From contig CAYVFC010000042.1 in assembly GCA_964450715.1 (NCBI GenBank), forward strand, positions 1 through 56,188: a stretch of 56,188 bases of DNA, given 5' to 3'. This DNA comes from CAYVFC01 sp964450715. Lineage in GTDB: Bacteria; Myxococcota_A; Polyangia; Polyangiales; JAFGIB01. The notes under the pieces are model-generated. The model worked only from the letters and a program-made list of their open reading frames with translations. It did not search any database and was not told the DNA's origin. This document shows, piece after piece, positions 8,353 through 18,202 of this stretch (positions are counted from its first letter, which is position 1; each line of letters begins with the position of its first letter). Made by a program: the position numbers and the translations under genes.

Positions 8353-9570
8353 ATGAAGATGTTTGCTACAAAACCGATCGCCTGGATGGCCTTGTTCTCC
8401 CTTCTGGCGCTGGCGGTGATTGCGTGCTCTGCCGGCGGCGGTCCCGGGCAGGGCGATGGGGGCGGCGGGACCGATGACGGCTCGGCGCCCGATGCGGACG
8501 GCGGCCCGGGGCCGGATGGCGGGAGCGGTGGAAGCGGTAGCCCCGATGGCGGCAAGGAAACCATGGATGCCGGGCCCGGCCAGGACGGCGGCGAGAACGC
8601 AGCGGACGGCGGTGCGAACGAACCGGTGTATCCTCTCGCGCCGGGCATGGGACCGGAAACGGCAGACGATTGCCCGACGCTGGAGTCGCGCGATGGAAGC
8701 GCGACCACCCAGGTCATCGAGTCGGGCCAGGAGTGCTTCTATGACGTGGTGGAGGAGACGACCCTTCCCGCCGCCACGGCCGAGTATATCGTGGAGTCGG
8801 TGGACGACACCGCCTATGTCCACCTGCGCGTCACCTTCGATCCCGCCTTCGTGGACAATACTTACGGCGTGAATTCGGTGGGCTGGGCAAACCGCAAGGA
8901 CGGCATCCACAAGTTCAAGGACCTGGTGGGAAGCGATCACGTGGAGCTGATATTGACCAACGGCAGCGGAGATACGGCCATGCACTTCAAGGTCGATTAC
9001 ATATCGGAGGACGCTTCGCTTCCGTCGGGCTACGGCACGCTGGGGGTCACGGGCGGCGACGGCGAGATGATCATTGGAGACGCTGCCGACGTGCTGGAGG
9101 TGGCCACCTCCTTTGATCGCAACCTGAACGGTTGCGGATACAGCAGCTACACCACTGACTCGCCGGCTACCGACGCGAGCTACACGCCCAACGCGGATAC
9201 GCCTGACTGGGACTACCGCATGGTCTACGAGGTGTGGATAGACGCGGAGGCGTTCGGCGACGCCGGTTTCGGCGGCGTGGCCGTCGAGTACGTTCACGCC
9301 TCGCCTTCCAAGTCCTCGGACAACACCATCATCGTGGAGGAGGGGGAGTGTCCACCGGACTGGGATGTGCCGTACTGCGTTCCCAATCTACTCGAAGAGG
9401 GGGAAAACTGCGGCGAGACGCCCGATGACGAGGTCTGCCCCGACGGCTACGTGTTTTACGTCATCAGCGAGGGCGAATATTGCCTGCCCCCGCCCGAGGA
9501 CGGCAAGTGCCCCGAGGGCTACGTGCCCGATATCGCCAGCGAGGGAGAGATCTGCCTGCCGGTAGAATAG
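8353..9570 (+). CDS. secreted lipoprotein with Cys-rich tail, unknown function
   Basis: The 405-residue product starts with a lipoprotein signal (LALAVIAC, modified Cys near 25). A Gly/Asp/Pro-rich linker of about 70 residues follows, then a domain of about 200 residues that I do not recognise, perhaps a beta-sandwich. The tail has repeated Cys units (CPPDWDVPYCV, CPDGYVFYVISEGEYCL, CPEGYVPDIASEGEICL). A strong GGAGGAG site precedes the ATG. The next gene begins 13 bp downstream, so the two are probably one operon. It should be anchored at the cell envelope or exposed. Confidence 0.8.
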   Translation: MKMFATKPIAWMALFSLLALAVIACSAGGGPGQGDGGGGTDDGSAPDADGGPGPDGGSGGSGSPDGGKETMDAGPGQDGGENAADGGANEPVYPLAPGMGPETADDCPTLESRDGSATTQVIESGQECFYDVVEETTLPAATAEYIVESVDDTAYVHLRVTFDPAFVDNTYGVNSVGWANRKDGIHKFKDLVGSDHVELILTNGSGDTAMHFKVDYISEDASLPSGYGTLGVTGGDGEMIIGDAADVLEVATSFDRNLNGCGYSSYTTDSPATDASYTPNADTPDWDYRMVYEVWIDAEAFGDAGFGGVAVEYVHASPSKSSDNTIIVEEGECPPDWDVPYCVPNLLEEGENCGETPDDEVCPDGYVFYVISEGEYCLPPPEDGKCPEGYVPDIASEGEICLPVE

Positions 9571-9583
9571 GGGACGAGGTGTT

Positions 9584-11815
9584 ATGCCGATGAAAGGGTT
9601 ATCCGGTTTTCGGTTCGTCTCGTGCCTGGGCATGTTGCTGACGGCAAGCTCGATCGGTTGCTCCGCGGAGCAGGACAGCGGTAGGAGTGAACAGGGAATC
9701 GGGTCGGCAACGGCCAACGGTTCCGGTGGCACCGGCCCGAGCGCGATAGAGCCGGGCGCAAACGCGACGGGTACCGGCGGTCTCGGTGGCGCGGCAAACA
9801 CGCCAAACGCGGCGACCGGAGGCACGGGCGGGTCCGATCCCACGCAGCCGCCGGTCCCGCCCATCATCCCCGGCTCTTCGGAGTACTCCCAGGACGACAC
9901 CGACGCATCCGGCCTGAGCCAGGACGTGGTCGACCGGCTCAAAACGGGAGGGCCGTGCGACTTTCGCATTCTCTATCCGTACGAGGGAACCGTCTTCCCC
10001 GGCGGGATTCCCGCCCCGATCGTCCAGTGGGAGGGAGGCGCCGAGGCGGTTTACGTGCGCATGGAGTACGAGAACCTCTCCACCGTCAGCTACGAGTACA
10101 CGCAAGGACCCTCGGACCCGGGTCGGTTGCAGATCCCGCGAGACGTCTGGGCCAACATCACCGCCCGCAGCCAGGCGGGCACGCATCTGAAAGTGACCCT
10201 CGCGATCTCCCGCAACGGGCAGGTGAGCTCCTGCGAGACCCACTGGAAGATCGCGCTGGGCAATCTCAGCGGAGCCCTCTACTACAACACCTACAGCGCG
10301 CCCGAGCTTCAGGCCAGGGGCCCCGGGTTCGAGAAGACCGGGGCGGTCATGCAGCTACGGCTGGGCGCCGACGCCGCGACGCCCTTCATCTACAATCCCA
10401 GTCCGGGCGTACCGCTACCCACCGGCGACGGCGACAACCCCTGTATTAGTTGCCACAGCATGTCCGCGAGCGGCTCGACCATGGTCGCGACCTGGCACGA
10501 CTATCTGGTAAAGGACTTCCAGGTCTGGTCGTTTGATCTGCTGGCCGTGCCCAACCCCATCGATGCTCCGGATCAGCACGGGCCCAACCTTTACGGCTGT
10601 AACTTCGGAGCCTTGACGCCGGACGGCGACTACATCCTCTGCATGGGAAATCCTGAGCCGGGCTTGCCGCTGGGTCAGGATTTCCCAGGCCACGAGTCCA
10701 ATTTCCATCTGGTGGAGGGGCCCTCGGTGCCGACGCTGTGGGACACCCGTACCGGGCAGGACGTGGCCGCGCAGGGACTGCCGCCCGACCGCTACCTGTG
10801 GATGCCCCAGTTCTCGCCCGACGGCAGCATGGTGGTCTTCAACAACGCCAAGCCCGGCGGGTACGACGGCAGGACCGACAGGCGTACGCTGGCCATCATG
10901 GATTTCGATCAATCCACCCTGACCTTTTCCAACCTGCGCGAGATATACGTGGACAATGCGCCGCCACCCTCGCTTCCTTACGAGGGTTACCACTCCGTAT
11001 TCGGCCTATACAACACGGTCTTTCTGGATACCTGCGCCGAGCCGTGCTACCCGGGCTGGCCCTTTTTCACGCCGGACAACAAGCGCGTCGTCTTCGCGCG
11101 CGGTTGCTCCCCGGACTTCGCGCACGCGCCTCCGCGTCTGTTGCCCAAGAAGAGCCTGCTGTACGTGGTCGACCTGGAGCTGGCGGCGGCGACCGGGTAC
11201 GACCCCGGTCGGCTGGCAGAGTACGTGACAGCGCTGGACGCGGCCAACGGGCGCCGTCCCGACGGCTCCATTTACCTCCCGCGCGCAGACGCGGAGTACC
11301 GCTGGGAGTACGTGCCCACGGTCATGCCGGTGGCCGCCGGGGGTTACTTCTGGCTCTTCTGGACCAGCCGCAGAACCTACGGCAACATCATTACCGACGA
11401 TCCCCTGGCGCCCGCCGATACGGGCATCGGAATCGATCCGGACCAGAAGCGCATCTGGGTCAGCGCCATCGATATCCCCAACCCGACGGAGGAATTCATC
11501 GGCCTGCTGGTCGATCCGAGCCACCCGGCCTTCTACCTGCCGGGCCAGGGAGAGTCGGGCAATATCCGGGCCTTTGCCGCGCTCGAACCGTGCAAGCCGG
11601 TGAGCGGACCCTGCCGGACCGGGCTCGACTGCTGTACGGGCTTCTGCGAGATCGAGCCCGGGGCGAGCGAGGGCGCGTGCGTGGACGAGCCCGAGCGCTG
11701 CGCCCGGGAGGGCGAGGCTTGCGAGAGCAACGACGACTGCTGCTCGCCAGAGGAAGCCGACGGCAAGTCGCTGTACTGCATCGCAGGCTACTGCAGTCAG
11801 ATCCTCCTCGAATAG
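9584..11815 (+). CDS. secreted lipoprotein with a haem motif and TolB/propeller-like domain
   Basis: The 743-residue product has a lipoprotein signal (TASSIGC), a Gly/Thr-rich linker to about residue 100, then a domain opening with FRILYPYEGTVFPGG. A single c-type haem motif CISCH lies near residue 287. The following stretch reads like propeller repeats (FGALTPDGDYILCMG, MPQFSPDGSMVVFNNA, FFTPDNKRVVFARG). The end carries two Cys-rich units (CRTGLDCCTGFCE, CESNDDCCSPEEADG). It may be an envelope protein with one covalent haem; function is unknown. It follows the previous lipoprotein gene closely. Confidence 0.8.
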   Translation: MPMKGLSGFRFVSCLGMLLTASSIGCSAEQDSGRSEQGIGSATANGSGGTGPSAIEPGANATGTGGLGGAANTPNAATGGTGGSDPTQPPVPPIIPGSSEYSQDDTDASGLSQDVVDRLKTGGPCDFRILYPYEGTVFPGGIPAPIVQWEGGAEAVYVRMEYENLSTVSYEYTQGPSDPGRLQIPRDVWANITARSQAGTHLKVTLAISRNGQVSSCETHWKIALGNLSGALYYNTYSAPELQARGPGFEKTGAVMQLRLGADAATPFIYNPSPGVPLPTGDGDNPCISCHSMSASGSTMVATWHDYLVKDFQVWSFDLLAVPNPIDAPDQHGPNLYGCNFGALTPDGDYILCMGNPEPGLPLGQDFPGHESNFHLVEGPSVPTLWDTRTGQDVAAQGLPPDRYLWMPQFSPDGSMVVFNNAKPGGYDGRTDRRTLAIMDFDQSTLTFSNLREIYVDNAPPPSLPYEGYHSVFGLYNTVFLDTCAEPCYPGWPFFTPDNKRVVFARGCSPDFAHAPPRLLPKKSLLYVVDLELAAATGYDPGRLAEYVTALDAANGRRPDGSIYLPRADAEYRWEYVPTVMPVAAGGYFWLFWTSRRTYGNIITDDPLAPADTGIGIDPDQKRIWVSAIDIPNPTEEFIGLLVDPSHPAFYLPGQGESGNIRAFAALEPCKPVSGPCRTGLDCCTGFCEIEPGASEGACVDEPERCAREGEACESNDDCCSPEEADGKSLYCIAGYCSQILLE

Positions 11816-12044
11816 GAGCGGAAGAGCGGACGGACGCCGCGATAGAACAGCCCGCGGTTGTTGAAGATCGCTTGCGCCCCGGTATCCGCACCGCCGCTGG
11901 ACCCGATCCCGGCGGTTTTGACACCCGGGAAAACGCTTCGTAAAATCAAAAGGTTGTCGCCTCGCTCCGAAGATGCCCTGATCGGCGTTGGCCGGGGAAG
12001 TTAGCCGCGTACGCCGGAAAAAGATTTTCCGCGGCGCGGAAAGC

Positions 12045-15000
12045 ATGACCGGTTTCAGGGGAATGCGCAGGATGGCCGTAGACTCCCATGCCCCCGCAGT
12101 TGCCGTCGAGGGCGAGGAGCGATTTGCCGGCCGCTACCGGCTCGAGGGAGACCTGGCCCGGGGCGGGATGGGCGTTGTCTCGAGCGCCCTGGACGAGTCG
12201 ACCGGCTCGCGTATGGCCATCAAGCGCATGCATGCCGAGATGGCGTCGCAACCGCGGCTGCGAATGCTGTTCGAGCTCGAGTACCGCACGCTGGCCACCA
12301 TCGAGCACCCCCGCGTCATACGGGTGTTCGACTACGGGGTGGACGGGGAATCGCCGTACTACACCATGGAGCTGCTGGACGGTCAGGACCTGCGCGACAT
12401 GTCCCCCATGCCCTTTCGCGACGCCTGTCGCTACCTGTGTGACGTCGCCTCGTCGCTGGCGTTGTTGCACACGCGCCGCCTGCTGCACCGGGACCTTTCG
12501 CCGCGCAACGTTCGCTGCACCAACGACGGGCACTGCAAGCTGTTCGATTTCGGTACCATGTGCCAGTTCGGGGTGCCTGCAACCGTGGCCGGTACGCCTC
12601 CCTTCGTGCCGCCGGAGGCCTTGCGGGGAAGCTCGCTCGACCACCGTGCCGATATCTATTCGCTGGGCGCTCTGGCCTACTACCTACTCATCAGACGCTA
12701 CGCCTACCGGGCGCGGGACCTGCAGTCGCTGCCCGAGGCGTGGCAGACACAGCCGGCCCGGCCTTCGACATTTGCAAAGGATATCCCCGGGGACCTGGAT
12801 GATCTGGTGGTATCCATGCTGAGCCTGGATCCCCTGGGTCGGCCTTCCAGCGCGGCGGATGTGATCGAACGACTGACTGCCATCGCCGGTCTGGAAACGG
12901 TCGATGCCTCGGAGGTCGCGGAAAGCTACCTGCTCAGCTCTCCGCTCAGGGGGCGCGACAGGGAGCTGCTCAGCCTGGAGCAGCGAATCAAGCGCCTCAT
13001 CAAGGGGCAGGGCGCCACCTTGCTCTTCGAGGGCCACGCGGGCCTGGGAAAGACCAGAATGCTCGACGAGCTCTCCTTGCGGGCGCAGGCCGCGGGCGCG
13101 GCAGTGGTTCGCGTGGACACACGCGCCCATCGCGGGCCGGCCGCGGTGCTTGGCTCCCTGGCCCGCGCCCTCCGCATCGCCTTGCCCGACGAGGCGGAGC
13201 GGGCACTGGCTCCCCGCCGCCGTAGGCTGGAGACGATTCTCCAGCAGAGCCGGGCCTGGGCCGGGGATGGTTCCGGGGCCACTGACGAGACCGGTGCGGC
13301 GGGTGCGGAGGATGGGGCCGGCTCGATGGGCCCGACCGCGCCGTTTACCTTCACCGCCGCCATACGCGCCATCGGCGCATCGCCGGACGAGCCGGGGGTC
13401 AAGCGCGAGGCCGGCGAATCGCGCGCCCGCCTGCAGGACGCCATGGCAGGCTGGATACTGGCGGTGAGCGCGAAGCGGCCGTTGGCCATCCTGGTCGATG
13501 ATCTGCATCGCACCGACGAGCTGTCCGCGGCCTTTCTGGCCGCGATGGCGCGCGAGACACGCGATCGTGCGCTGATGGTCGTCGCCACGCAGCGCACCGG
13601 GGAGCCGGTGATCGCCCGCGACGCCCTCGATAGTTTCAGGAACGCGGCGGCCTGCTATCGCCTGTCGCTGCTCGACGCACCGGACACCGAGCAACTGGTC
13701 GCGTCCCTCTTCGGCCGTGTGCCCAATTGCAGCCTGGTCGCCGACTTTCTGCATCGAAAGAGCGGCGGCAATCCGGGGTTTTGCACCGAGCTCGCGCGAC
13801 AGATGGTCAATCGCCGCCTGGTTCGATACGAGGCCGGGATGTGGGTCCTTCCCGACCAGCTGGACGAGGGACTCTTGCCGGAAAGCTTTGCCGACGCCTT
13901 CCGGATGCGGCTGGAAGCGCTGGACGAGGACGCGAAGGCCCTGGCCGCCGCCTTCAGCATTCGCCGCGGGGTCATGCCGCTCGAGCTGTGCGCGTCGTTC
14001 GCCGGGCTGGACGACAACCGGCTGTTCGCCGCGCTGCACCGGCTCGTGCAGGAAGGTATGATTGTCGTATCGGGCGGCGGCTACGGGTTCGCCAACGACA
14101 GTATGCGCGAGACGGTACGCTCAGCCATCGAGCCGGGGCTCGGGCAACAGCTGCATCTGCGTCTTGCCGAGGCCCTGCTGCTAATCGCCGGTGATAACGC
14201 GGAGACTATCCTGGAGGCCGGATTCCATCTGCTCAGCGGAGGGGACGCGATGCGGGGAGCCGAGCTGATGGCCAGGGTCGCGCCGAGGATGGCGAGAGAG
14301 GGCATCGCCATTGACATGGCCATTCCCGGCCTGGAAAGGGCTCTCGAGGTATACGAGCAAGGCGGACGCAGCCCGGCCGAATGCCTCCGTCTACGAAATG
14401 CTCTGGTACGGGTCTCCTACGTTTTCGACTACCGGCTGGCCGATCGGTACGGCGAGAAGGCGCTGGAACAACTGCTTTACTACACCGGCCTGGATACGGC
14501 GGATAGACTTCGACCCTTTCTCGGCGCGCTCCTTTCCTTTCTGGTCGGACTCTGCTGGGCGGCGTTGCGGCGGCTGTTGACAGTGCAACAGAAGCGCGGT
14601 CCCGAGATCGTGAGGGCCCTTGTCTATTTCTGCGGCACCGCGATATCGATGATGGGGATCCGTGCAACGTCGCTGGACGCGTCCGGCTGCCGGGAGGTGA
14701 TGAAACACGTTGAAAAGTTCGCCGGCGCCGTCGGGCGGCAGGGAATACGGGCCGTATACCTGATATGCCGCGCGTTGCTGATGATTAGCGAGGGCCGCGA
14801 GGGCGAGCTGCGCCGGGCCGGTGAAAAGGCGCTGGCCCTGCTCGAGCGCCCCGATCTGTTCGGTCTGGCGGAGTCGGACCACAAGGACCTCAAGATCGGC
14901 GCGATGCTGGTGGCCGCGGCTAACGAGAGTTTTCGCAAGGGCTCGCGTGCGCTGGAACTGGCCGATGCCATGGAGGCCATGGGCACCAAGGTGGGTCGTG

Positions 15001-16328
15001 CGGCAGCGCTGCGCATACGCATGATGCACCACCTGCTGCGGGGCGACGGGGAACATACCGAGAAGTACCGCGCGCTGCTCGAGACTCACGCCATCCAGGG
15101 TGGGACCATCTGGCAGGTACAGTGGTTCGCGCTTCCGATCGAGGCGATGGCGGCGGTACGCGCTTCGGATCTGGTCACGCTCAAGCGGGTGCTGCGCGAG
15201 GTGGATCTGCTGGCCGAGGTCAGGCCGTCGCTGAAAATAAACCGCGAGATGATGCTGCTCGGATACCACCTACGCCGTAACGATCTGGAGGAGACCTGCG
15301 AGCGCGGAGAGGGCTTCATTGCCGCGTACCCCCCCCGTAGCACTACCGCCTGGTCCCAGGGATACGCCGCCCTGGTTCTAGCCCATTTTTTGCGAGGAGA
15401 TTACCGTAGAGCCGCCGAGGTCTGCCGGATCGCGCTTTCTGCGCTCATGGCAAACGAAAGGGAGTACATATGGATGTACGGTTTGTTGGAGTTCCTTCTG
15501 GCCCTTAACGAGGGAGTGCTGGCTTTCTTGGAGGGAGATTCCGAAGGGGTCGAAAAGGCAAGGCGGACGATGGACCGGCTGACGCAGGAGCGCGAGGCCG
15601 AGAACAGTCCCCTGCTGATGTTCGAGGCCCACGAGATGCGCCTGCGCTTCGCCGAGGTGCTGGGGGAGAAAGAGGCGTATCGAAATAGCCTCGAACGGAT
15701 GTATTGGTGGGCCAAGCAGGCCGGCAACCCGGCCATGCTGGCCCATTGCGAGCGTATCGCGGAACACGGGATGCGCGCGGGGGTGCCGTCAGTCGTCCCA
15801 CTGCCCATCGACGAGGAGCCGAGCAGCGACGACGACAGCGTGACCGCGGTTCGCAAGGAGAAGGCCTTCTTGGCCCTGGACGAGGTGTTCGCGAAATGCC
15901 AGGGGCGTGATGAGCGAGCGCGGCAGGCGTTGCGCCTGATAGCGCAGCGTACGCAGAGCAGCACCGCCTACCTCTTTTTGCGCCGGGAGCAGGGCGTGGT
16001 CCTGGCCGGGGCATTGTCGGTACAGGAGCCGCCCGATACGCTGGTGAATGCGGTGCTGCAACTGGTCGATGACAGCGTCTCTACCGCGGCTTCTTTTGTC
16101 GATCTGACCGAAGAGACGTTGTCGTTGACCGGTTTGGATGAAAACCTGTCCCCCTACCGTATCCGCTTGCTGCCTGTACGCATGGGCGAGAGCGATGTCC
16201 TGATCGGCGCGGTCGCTTTTTCCGGCGACCCCGTCCGTCCGACCGATATCAGCCTTGCCTATCTGCGAGCCATCGCGAGCCGGCTGTTCGAGAACGGGGA
16301 CGCCTGCGTTCGAGCGAATGCGGGGTAA
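12045..16328 (+). CDS. Ser/Thr protein kinase with AAA-ATPase, TPR and GAF domains
   Basis: About 1427 residues from the ATG at 12045. The frame is open to a TTG at 11988, and ATGs at 12063 and 12072 are alternatives. Kinase motifs are the glycine loop LARGGMGVV (37-45), Lys60, HRDLSPRN (148-155), DFG (168-170) and GTPPFVPPEAL. A P-loop GHAGLGKT (330-337) with Walker B ILVDDLH marks an AAA/STAND-type ATPase. Helical repeats with a TPR look fill the middle, and a GAF-like domain ends the protein. The layout matches the large PknB/AAA/TPR regulators of Myxococcota, which couple signal sensing to phosphorylation. No partner gene is adjacent. Confidence 0.9.
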   Translation: MTGFRGMRRMAVDSHAPAVAVEGEERFAGRYRLEGDLARGGMGVVSSALDESTGSRMAIKRMHAEMASQPRLRMLFELEYRTLATIEHPRVIRVFDYGVDGESPYYTMELLDGQDLRDMSPMPFRDACRYLCDVASSLALLHTRRLLHRDLSPRNVRCTNDGHCKLFDFGTMCQFGVPATVAGTPPFVPPEALRGSSLDHRADIYSLGALAYYLLIRRYAYRARDLQSLPEAWQTQPARPSTFAKDIPGDLDDLVVSMLSLDPLGRPSSAADVIERLTAIAGLETVDASEVAESYLLSSPLRGRDRELLSLEQRIKRLIKGQGATLLFEGHAGLGKTRMLDELSLRAQAAGAAVVRVDTRAHRGPAAVLGSLARALRIALPDEAERALAPRRRRLETILQQSRAWAGDGSGATDETGAAGAEDGAGSMGPTAPFTFTAAIRAIGASPDEPGVKREAGESRARLQDAMAGWILAVSAKRPLAILVDDLHRTDELSAAFLAAMARETRDRALMVVATQRTGEPVIARDALDSFRNAAACYRLSLLDAPDTEQLVASLFGRVPNCSLVADFLHRKSGGNPGFCTELARQMVNRRLVRYEAGMWVLPDQLDEGLLPESFADAFRMRLEALDEDAKALAAAFSIRRGVMPLELCASFAGLDDNRLFAALHRLVQEGMIVVSGGGYGFANDSMRETVRSAIEPGLGQQLHLRLAEALLLIAGDNAETILEAGFHLLSGGDAMRGAELMARVAPRMAREGIAIDMAIPGLERALEVYEQGGRSPAECLRLRNALVRVSYVFDYRLADRYGEKALEQLLYYTGLDTADRLRPFLGALLSFLVGLCWAALRRLLTVQQKRGPEIVRALVYFCGTAISMMGIRATSLDASGCREVMKHVEKFAGAVGRQGIRAVYLICRALLMISEGREGELRRAGEKALALLERPDLFGLAESDHKDLKIGAMLVAAANESFRKGSRALELADAMEAMGTKVGRAAALRIRMMHHLLRGDGEHTEKYRALLETHAIQGGTIWQVQWFALPIEAMAAVRASDLVTLKRVLREVDLLAEVRPSLKINREMMLLGYHLRRNDLEETCERGEGFIAAYPPRSTTAWSQGYAALVLAHFLRGDYRRAAEVCRIALSALMANEREYIWMYGLLEFLLALNEGVLAFLEGDSEGVEKARRTMDRLTQEREAENSPLLMFEAHEMRLRFAEVLGEKEAYRNSLERMYWWAKQAGNPAMLAHCERIAEHGMRAGVPSVVPLPIDEEPSSDDDSVTAVRKEKAFLALDEVFAKCQGRDERARQALRLIAQRTQSSTAYLFLRREQGVVLAGALSVQEPPDTLVNAVLQLVDDSVSTAASFVDLTEETLSLTGLDENLSPYRIRLLPVRMGESDVLIGAVAFSGDPVRPTDISLAYLRAIASRLFENGDACVRANAG

Positions 16329-16337
16329 CGAGGCAAC

Positions 16338-16372
16338 CAAGGTTCGCGGGGATACACCGCGCGAGCCTTGCC
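16338..16372. terminator. stem-loop downstream of the kinase gene
   Basis: CAAGG-TTCGCG pairs with CGCGCGA-GCCTTG around a short loop, 10 bp after the kinase stop. There is no T-run, so it is at best a weak or Rho-assisted terminator, or an mRNA 3' end. Confidence 0.3.
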
Positions 16373-16477
16373 ATCTTCTACCCCGAAATATGGTATTTCC
16401 TCAGCGGAAAAACGGTTTCCCAGAAGTGACTATTTTAAGCAAGTCCCCTTTCCCTCGGACCCCCCCGCGCCAGAGCC

Positions 16478-16927
16478 ATGACCTACGTTTTCGGTGACTT
16501 CAGGTTGGACCCTCTGCGCGAAGAACGGCTAGTCGATTTCTACGACTATCTATATTCGCTCGATTACTTAAGACCACAGTTTGCTCTGAGATGGGCAGAC
16601 AAGGACTTAAGCCAGCTATCTCCGGGCGAACGAGGATCGCTGTTACTCGTGTTCTACCTTCTGTTGGATAACACGGATATTCCCTTGGTAATTGACCAAC
16701 CCGAAGGCAACCTAGACAATCAAACGGTTTTCGACATTCTCGTTCCGTGCATCAAGCGCGCCCGCGGCCGGAGGCAGGTTGTGATCGTAACTCACAACCC
16801 TAATATAGCGGTGGTCGCGGATGCTGACCAGGTGGTCTACGCCTCGCTGGGTAAGAAGGACGGGAACCGGGGTAAACAGCCAGCCACCGGGTCAAGACCT
16901 CCCGCGTCGTCCTTCCAGCCAGAGTGA
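16478..16927 (+). pseudogene. C-terminal fragment of a TrlF-like AAA ATPase
   Basis: The first 125 codons match the end of TrlF-type ATPases, large SMC/ABC-like proteins associated with tRNA-linked or defence functions. The ABC-type signature LSQLSPGERGSLLLVFYLL is followed by Walker B IPLVIDQPEGNLDNQ and the H-loop VVIVTHNPN. The N-terminal P-loop and coiled-coil arms (several hundred residues) are missing. The frame leaves the homologous region at about 16865, where the dispersed repeat begins, so the last 25 or so residues are repeat-encoded. It is a doubly truncated, non-functional remnant. Confidence 0.75.
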
Positions 16928-16976
16928 AAAGCGTCCGCGGATTTGCCAGAGGGCGGGGTTAATGTTGCATATTAAC
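16867..16976 (-). repeat. dispersed ~100-bp repeat, copy A (inverted)
   Basis: Read on the minus strand this is the element also found at 19383, 25509, 50577 and 52242. It starts GTTAATATGCAACATTAACC, contains GGGAGGTCTTGACCCGG, and ends TTTACCCCGG. It is more diverged than the copies at 19383 and 25509. It replaces the end of the TrlF-like ATPase gene. Confidence 0.8.
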
Positions 16977-17389
16977 TACGCCACCTGGAGGCCTCCTGTG
17001 CTTGTCAGGGGCGCGTGAGACCGGATTGACGCCCGTGGATAAGAAGGAAACGCTCATCTGGTGCCCGCCCACCTGGCCGCAAGCACGGCTGCCATACAGA
17101 TCATGCCGGCGGCTATAGAGACGGTATCGGCATTGGTCGCCATCCTGTCTCCCGGGATTGGGTTTGTAGAGCGGCGATGATAGCATGGCGGACGGGCCCG
17201 GCCGCAGATTGAGGCTTCTCAGGACAAAGGCGCACCCGGCCTACGTTATTGCGTTTTCGAGTGGTCTCGTTAGCGCGTGACAGGTACGGTAGGTCTTGAC
17301 CGCGAGGCTGCCTACGCTACCTGTTCGACGTCCGGACTCCACATTCGAACGGTACCTGGCTAGCCGGCCACAGTCCCCCTTCGGAGGAT
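16977..17389. other. gene-poor stretch
   Basis: Only short frames without family resemblance occur here, for example a hydrophobic 40-codon frame around 17060-17180 (AIETVSALVAILSPGIGF) that could be the end of a lost gene. It lies between repeat copy A and the 3' end of the coiled-coil surface protein. Confidence 0.4.
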
Positions 17390-18202
17390 CTAGTCGCAGA
17401 CCAAGGCGACGCCGATGTTCTCGTTGGCGTCCATCGTTCCCGAAAATCCGACCATGGCCCATGAGCCGTTGCACCAGGTCTGGTCGGAGGAGTGCTGGCA
17501 TCCTGTCCCGCCGACCAGGATCGAGGAATAGCGCGACGGCGCTTCCCCGCAAGACTCGCAGCTGTCGCGCCAACCGACCCAGATCCGGCAGTTCGAGCGG
17601 ATGTAGTCGCGGATATAGGTGCCGATGTGGGTCCCGCCGATGTAGAGATCGCTGGCGTCCAGGGCGCTGGTGGTCTTGACCCGTCCGGTTCCCCAAGCGG
17701 CGAGGTTGAGGTCTTGGTTATCGTCGTTGCCGGTGGCGTAGATCGTGTTATAGCCGAGCCCGATCCCCTGGGTCAGGTCGTCGCGCCTGATCTCTACGCC
17801 GTTCGAGCTGGCGCCGATGTCCCCCGAGACGAAGAGCGGCTTTCCGGCGGCAGCAAGCACATTGGACGTCAATCCTGTCTGGACGCGAACCTCCGCGCTG
17901 CCCGTCGCCCCCACCTTCTGCTCGAGCCAGGCCTTGATCTGGGCGAAGTTGTGGTTGACCTCGTTCGCCTTCGCCGGCGTGTTGGCGTCGAAGCAGTAGA
18001 GGTCGCCTCCCGGGCAGGTCAGCGCGACGGACGGGGCCGCCACCGCCACCGCTGTCCCGAGCAGCAGCACTACCGTCGCCGCGCCCACCGCGCGGGCGAC
18101 GAGGCGGCGCCGGTCGCGGCGGGCGCGCGTCGTGCGCGCGAGCTCCCGCTCCAGGGCCGCAACGCGCCGTTCGAGTCGAAGCTGATCTGTCGAGTGATTC
18201 AT
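17390..18202 (-). CDS. membrane-anchored surface protein, unknown
   Basis: The 270-residue product begins MNHSTDQLRLERRV, with the ATG at 18202. The frame stays open upstream, but the extra 50 residues look non-coding. A short N-terminal coiled coil (ERRVAALERELARTTRARR) is followed by one membrane segment (ATVVLLLGTAVAVAA). The outside part begins AKANEVNHNFAQIKAWL, a segment I associate with secreted or tail-fibre-like proteins. Six cysteines near the C-terminus (CRIWVG, CESCGE, CQHSS, CNGSW) may form disulfides. Topology predicts a short inside end and a large exported domain. Function is unknown. Confidence 0.65.
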   Translation of the reverse strand: MNHSTDQLRLERRVAALERELARTTRARRDRRRLVARAVGAATVVLLLGTAVAVAAPSVALTCPGGDLYCFDANTPAKANEVNHNFAQIKAWLEQKVGATGSAEVRVQTGLTSNVLAAAGKPLFVSGDIGASSNGVEIRRDDLTQGIGLGYNTIYATGNDDNQDLNLAAWGTGRVKTTSALDASDLYIGGTHIGTYIRDYIRSNCRIWVGWRDSCESCGEAPSRYSSILVGGTGCQHSSDQTWCNGSWAMVGFSGTMDANENIGVALVCD

